DNA of 64,000 nucleotides from Ruegeria arenilitoris (lineage in GTDB: Bacteria > Pseudomonadota > Alphaproteobacteria > Rhodobacterales > Rhodobacteraceae): the NCBI RefSeq assembly GCF_013030985.1, contig NZ_WPYP01000003.1, positions 1 through 64,000 of the forward strand, given 5' to 3'. Under the pieces are notes generated by a model that saw only the letters and a program-made list of their open reading frames with translations, was not told where the DNA came from and searched no databases. Below, one piece after another: positions 61,246 through 64,000 of the stretch; positions within the stretch are counted from its first letter, which is position 1, and every line of letters begins with the position of its first letter. Position numbers and translations under genes: made by a program.

Positions 61246-62337
61246 GTGTCTAAGAACTTTCGCATTGCCATTGTCGGCATTGGTCTTGTTGGACGCCGCC
61301 ACGCAGACGCCATCCGAGCGCTACGTCATGTTGATCTTGTTGCGGTAGTCGATCCCAGCGACGAAGGCCGCGCGTACGCTGTTGAGCACGGGGTCGCATG
61401 TTACGAGACCCTCGAGGAAATGTTTGCAAATCAGACGCCGGACGGAGCTGTGCTTGCGACTCCCACGACGCTTCATGTCGAACAAGGCCTCACGTGTATT
61501 CGACATGGTTGTCCCGTTCTCGTCGAAAAACCGATCGCCGTGGAAGCCGCTGCAGCACTGGAGCTTGTCCAGGAAGCGGAGAGGGCCAATGTGCCACTGA
61601 TGGTCGGACATCATCGCCGGCACAACCCCCTTATCAAGTCGGCCAAAGAAGCTATTGTAGATGGGAAGATCGGAGATGTTCGCGCTGTCCACGCTAATTG
61701 CTGGTTCTATAAGCCCGACGAATATTTTGACGCCGCGCCCTGGCGAAAGAAACCTGGTGCAGGACCCATCTCGGTCAATCTTGTCCATGATGTGGATCTT
61801 CTGCGGTATCTGGCCGGAGAGGTCGTGACCGTTCAGGCGCAGTCGGCTGCATCGCAACGCGGTTACGACAACGAAGATGTTGCCGGCGCGCTGTTGACGT
61901 TTGAAAGCGGGGCGATTGGGACCATAACTGTGTCCGACAGCATCGTTGCTCCGTGGAGCTGGGAGATGACGTCTCGGGAATATCCAATCTACCCGTCGAC
62001 CACTGAGAGTAGCTACATGATTGGTGGATCTCATGGGTCATTGTCCGTCCCAGATCTTCGACTTTGGAGCTACCAGAATGAGCAAAGGGATTGGTGGATG
62101 CCAATCTCGTCAACCGCGCTAAAGAAGGGTTCCTCTGACCCGCTGGTCAATCAGCTCAGGCATTTTGTCGAGGTTGCTCGGCACGAAGCAGATCCGATTG
62201 TGTCCGGATGGGAAGGTTTCAGAACGCTTCAAGTTATTGAAGCTATTCAGAATTCCTGCAGGACTGGCGAGACTGTCAGGATAAGAAACCTTCAGGAAAC
62301 GCAACAACAGAGATTGCAGGCAATGAAAAATATCTGA
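61246..62337 (+). CDS. Gfo/Idh/MocA-family oxidoreductase
   Basis: It is 363 residues with a GTG start at 61246, with GGAAGGA ahead at normal spacing; the frame from 61111 lies in the operator. The NAD fold is IAIVGIGLVGRRHADAI; the EKP motif is VLVEKPIAVE; DVDLLRYLAGEV (His of HDVDLL) is in the substrate domain. It oxidises or reduces a cyclic polyol or sugar. It is followed by a TRAP binding protein gene, 88 bases downstream. Confidence 0.9.
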   Translation: MSKNFRIAIVGIGLVGRRHADAIRALRHVDLVAVVDPSDEGRAYAVEHGVACYETLEEMFANQTPDGAVLATPTTLHVEQGLTCIRHGCPVLVEKPIAVEAAAALELVQEAERANVPLMVGHHRRHNPLIKSAKEAIVDGKIGDVRAVHANCWFYKPDEYFDAAPWRKKPGAGPISVNLVHDVDLLRYLAGEVVTVQAQSAASQRGYDNEDVAGALLTFESGAIGTITVSDSIVAPWSWEMTSREYPIYPSTTESSYMIGGSHGSLSVPDLRLWSYQNEQRDWWMPISSTALKKGSSDPLVNQLRHFVEVARHEADPIVSGWEGFRTLQVIEAIQNSCRTGETVRIRNLQETQQQRLQAMKNI

Positions 62338-62425
62338 TATTTTGTAAAAAATCTTGCAAAATGTCCAAAATAGGTCAAAACTCAGAATCGGAAAAATGCA
62401 TCATGATGTCTCAGGGAGGAGCAAA

Positions 62426-63436
62426 GTGATTACCAAACTTACCCGCCGGGCTGCTGTATCAGCCCTGGTCGCAACCGGTGTTCTGTTTAGTGCTACAAGT
62501 GGTGCGCTGGCGGAAGACAAAGTGCAACTACGTCTCGCAACTTCAGGGTCGGAGACCGACCAGCGCTCGGTCGCCATGGCCGAGGTTTTCGCGCCCATGG
62601 TCGCCGATTTCGCAAGTTATGAGCCAAGCTATAATGGCACCATCTTCGCTCAGGGCACCGAGCTTGATGCCATCAGCCGGGGCAACCTGGAAATGTCGAT
62701 CACCTCGGCGCAGGAACTGGCACAGTTCTTCCCCGAGTTTTCGATCTTTACCGCTGGCTATGTCCACCAGGACGCCGCGCATCAGGTGGCTGTCTTCAAC
62801 GCCCCCTTGATGGATGCGTTCAAACAAAAAGCAGAAGAAGAGCTGGGCGTTAAACTTCTGTCGGTCATGTATCTGGGTCGTCGTCAGGTCAACCTGCGCC
62901 AGCCCAAGGATGAGCTGACGGTCACAACTCCGGCCGATCTGGAAGGCGTGAACCTGCGGATGCCGGGCACAGATGCGTGGCAGTTCCTTGGCAAAGCGCT
63001 GGGTGCCGCCCCGACACCAATGGCCTTTTCCGAAGTCTATACCGCGCTGTCTACCGGTGCCGTTGACGGTCAGGACAACCCATTGCCGACTGTGGTTGAT
63101 GCCAAATTCTACGAAGTGACCAATCAGATCATCCTGACGTCGCACCTCGTCGACTTGAACTATATCGCCATCGGCAAAGAGGTTTGGGACGGGCTGACAC
63201 CAGAACAGCAAGCCAAGGTTCAGGAAGCTGCCGACGCAGCGGCTGAAGCTGGTCGCCAGAAACAGCTTCAGAAAGAAGAGGACCTCGTCAGTTTCCTCAA
63301 GGAACAGGGCATGGAGGTCTACGAACCCGACCTCGCGGCGTTCCGCGATCAGGTACAGTCGATGTATCTGGAAAGCGAATTCGCCGGGGCATGGCCGGAC
63401 GGTGTTCTGGAGCAGATCAACGCTCTGGGCAACTAA
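62426..63436 (+). CDS. dctP: TRAP transporter substrate-binding protein
   Basis: It is 336 residues. A GTG at 62426, five bases after GGGAGGA, is chosen over ATGs at 62354 and 62396. Signal peptide: RRAAVSALVATGVLFSATSGALA. The family segments LRMPGTDAWQFLGKALGAAPTPMAFSEVYTALSTGAVDGQDNP (pieces: LRMPGTDAWQ, GAAPTPMAFSEVYTALSTG) carry the conserved Arg that binds the carboxylate of the ligand. It is periplasmic and delivers a carboxylated compound to DctQM. Confidence 0.92.
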   Translation: MITKLTRRAAVSALVATGVLFSATSGALAEDKVQLRLATSGSETDQRSVAMAEVFAPMVADFASYEPSYNGTIFAQGTELDAISRGNLEMSITSAQELAQFFPEFSIFTAGYVHQDAAHQVAVFNAPLMDAFKQKAEEELGVKLLSVMYLGRRQVNLRQPKDELTVTTPADLEGVNLRMPGTDAWQFLGKALGAAPTPMAFSEVYTALSTGAVDGQDNPLPTVVDAKFYEVTNQIILTSHLVDLNYIAIGKEVWDGLTPEQQAKVQEAADAAAEAGRQKQLQKEEDLVSFLKEQGMEVYEPDLAAFRDQVQSMYLESEFAGAWPDGVLEQINALGN

Positions 63437-63465
63437 ACCTGAGTAGTTAGGGAGGGAGAACCAAA

Positions 63466-64000
63466 ATGAAGGCGTTCATCAAGGGGTTCTCCCGACTGAC
63501 TGAAGCGATTGCCGGCGGGATGCTGGCGGCAATCTTCCTGATCTTCCTTCTCCAAATTCTCTTGCGGTACTTCTTTACCCCGGCTGGATGGACGCTTGAA
63601 CTCATCGGCATACTTTGGGTCTGGGTGATATTCTTCAGCTGCGCTTTCATCGTGCGCGAGCGGGATCATGTGAAGTTCGACATCATCTACCTTTCGGTCC
63701 CGATGCGGGTGCGTCAGGTCTTTGCAATGCTGGCGGCCGCGGCGATCGTGGTCGGGATGCTCTACAGTTTCCTGCCGACGTGGGACTACATCGACTGGAT
63801 GAAAATCCGCAAAACCTCGACCGTGCGCAATCCGTTCTCGGGTGAGAAGATACCGCTGCGCACTGTGTTCTCGATATATGCGGTGTTCATGCTGGTCGTT
63901 GCCGCGCGGTATGGATGGCTGTTCTTTGACATCCTGCGTAATGGCCCACCTAAAACAGAGCTTGAACTGGTTGTTGGATACAACGTGGTTGACGATCATC
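63466..64000 (+). CDS. dctQ: TRAP transporter small permease, cut by window end
   Basis: At least 178 residues are present; the stop lies beyond the window. It starts MKAFIKGFSRLTEAIAGGML with GGAGGGAG ten bases ahead. Four hydrophobic segments (GGMLAAIFLIFLLQILL, GILWVWVIFFSCAFIV, FAMLAAAAIVVGMLYSFL, FSIYAVFMLVVAARYGWLF) fit DctQ. It comes 29 bases after dctP. A large permease gene dctM is expected next. Confidence 0.9.
   Translation, partial: MKAFIKGFSRLTEAIAGGMLAAIFLIFLLQILLRYFFTPAGWTLELIGILWVWVIFFSCAFIVRERDHVKFDIIYLSVPMRVRQVFAMLAAAAIVVGMLYSFLPTWDYIDWMKIRKTSTVRNPFSGEKIPLRTVFSIYAVFMLVVAARYGWLFFDILRNGPPKTELELVVGYNVVDDH

Noticed and set aside
1-64000. CRISPR array or prophage
   Set aside because: No evenly spaced short repeats and no phage structural, integrase or cas genes were seen.

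Overview
The window looks like chromosomal DNA of a marine Rhodobacteraceae (Roseobacter-group alphaproteobacterium). The basis is GC-rich codon use, hemP and imelysin promoters that look like RirA/iron-rhodo boxes, the agmatine-carboxyspermidine polyamine genes, the smo sorbitol/mannitol operon, a TRAP transporter and close protein resemblance to that group. No database was consulted. Every family name is by recognition of motifs and overall protein pattern.

Left end (1-5.1 kb): an accessory and decaying zone. It starts inside an initiator tRNA-Met and carries a second, degenerate copy of the tRNA 3' half. Two fragments of one HlyD/MacA-type adaptor gene (about 94% identical over about 140 bases) bracket a LysR-SDR-ectoine synthase cassette and half of an IS66 element. 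The second fragment runs straight into a broken urtD, followed by an internally deleted urtE. The ectC is complete but has no ectA or ectB here.

5.5-23.8 kb: gph; hemP and a companion under an iron-type promoter; a 1021-residue kinase/M23/aminotransferase protein; a 3-hydroxyisobutyrate-dehydrogenase-like gene; cueR-copA with a clear CueR operator and a small membrane protein; a TetR gene with three operator copies facing a flavin-type oxidoreductase; an acyl-CoA dehydrogenase; then a LysR next to a fused 2-oxoacid dehydrogenase E1 alpha-beta, a FabD-like acyltransferase and an amine-oxidase-like flavoprotein.

23.9-31.1 kb: the most unusual locus. A LysR gene diverges from a 1070-residue protein that combines a cobamide/Fe-S reductive dehalogenase with its own flavin and 2Fe-2S reductase, the self-sufficient catabolic type. 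A three-subunit molybdenum hydroxylase with a MoaD-like tail gene follows on the same strand.

31-47.8 kb: an acyltransferase, tRNA-Trp, an alpha/beta hydrolase, a lone lptF, a LysR gene diverging from a PhnZ-like HD protein, and a polyamine block (speA, carboxyspermidine dehydrogenase, carboxyspermidine decarboxylase, speB) making spermidine from arginine by way of agmatine. Then comes an iron block: imelysin, bfd, bfr, di-haem oxidoreductase, second imelysin and DUF1513. Its promoter is almost the same as the hemP promoter. A ZrgA-like gene follows.

47.8-51.5 kb: a graveyard of signalling genes (receiver fragment, hybrid kinase and nucleotide cyclase with stops and frameshifts), a LysR tail and a broken fructokinase. 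51.5-59.1 kb: the smoEFGK-smoS-mtlK polyol operon under a LacI regulator with a palindromic operator. The end of its operon is the broken kinase. 59.1-60.4 kb holds no convincing gene. 60.4-64 kb: a GntR regulator diverges, across a perfect inverted repeat, from a Gfo/Idh/MocA dehydrogenase and TRAP transporter genes dctP and dctQ; dctQ is cut by the window end.
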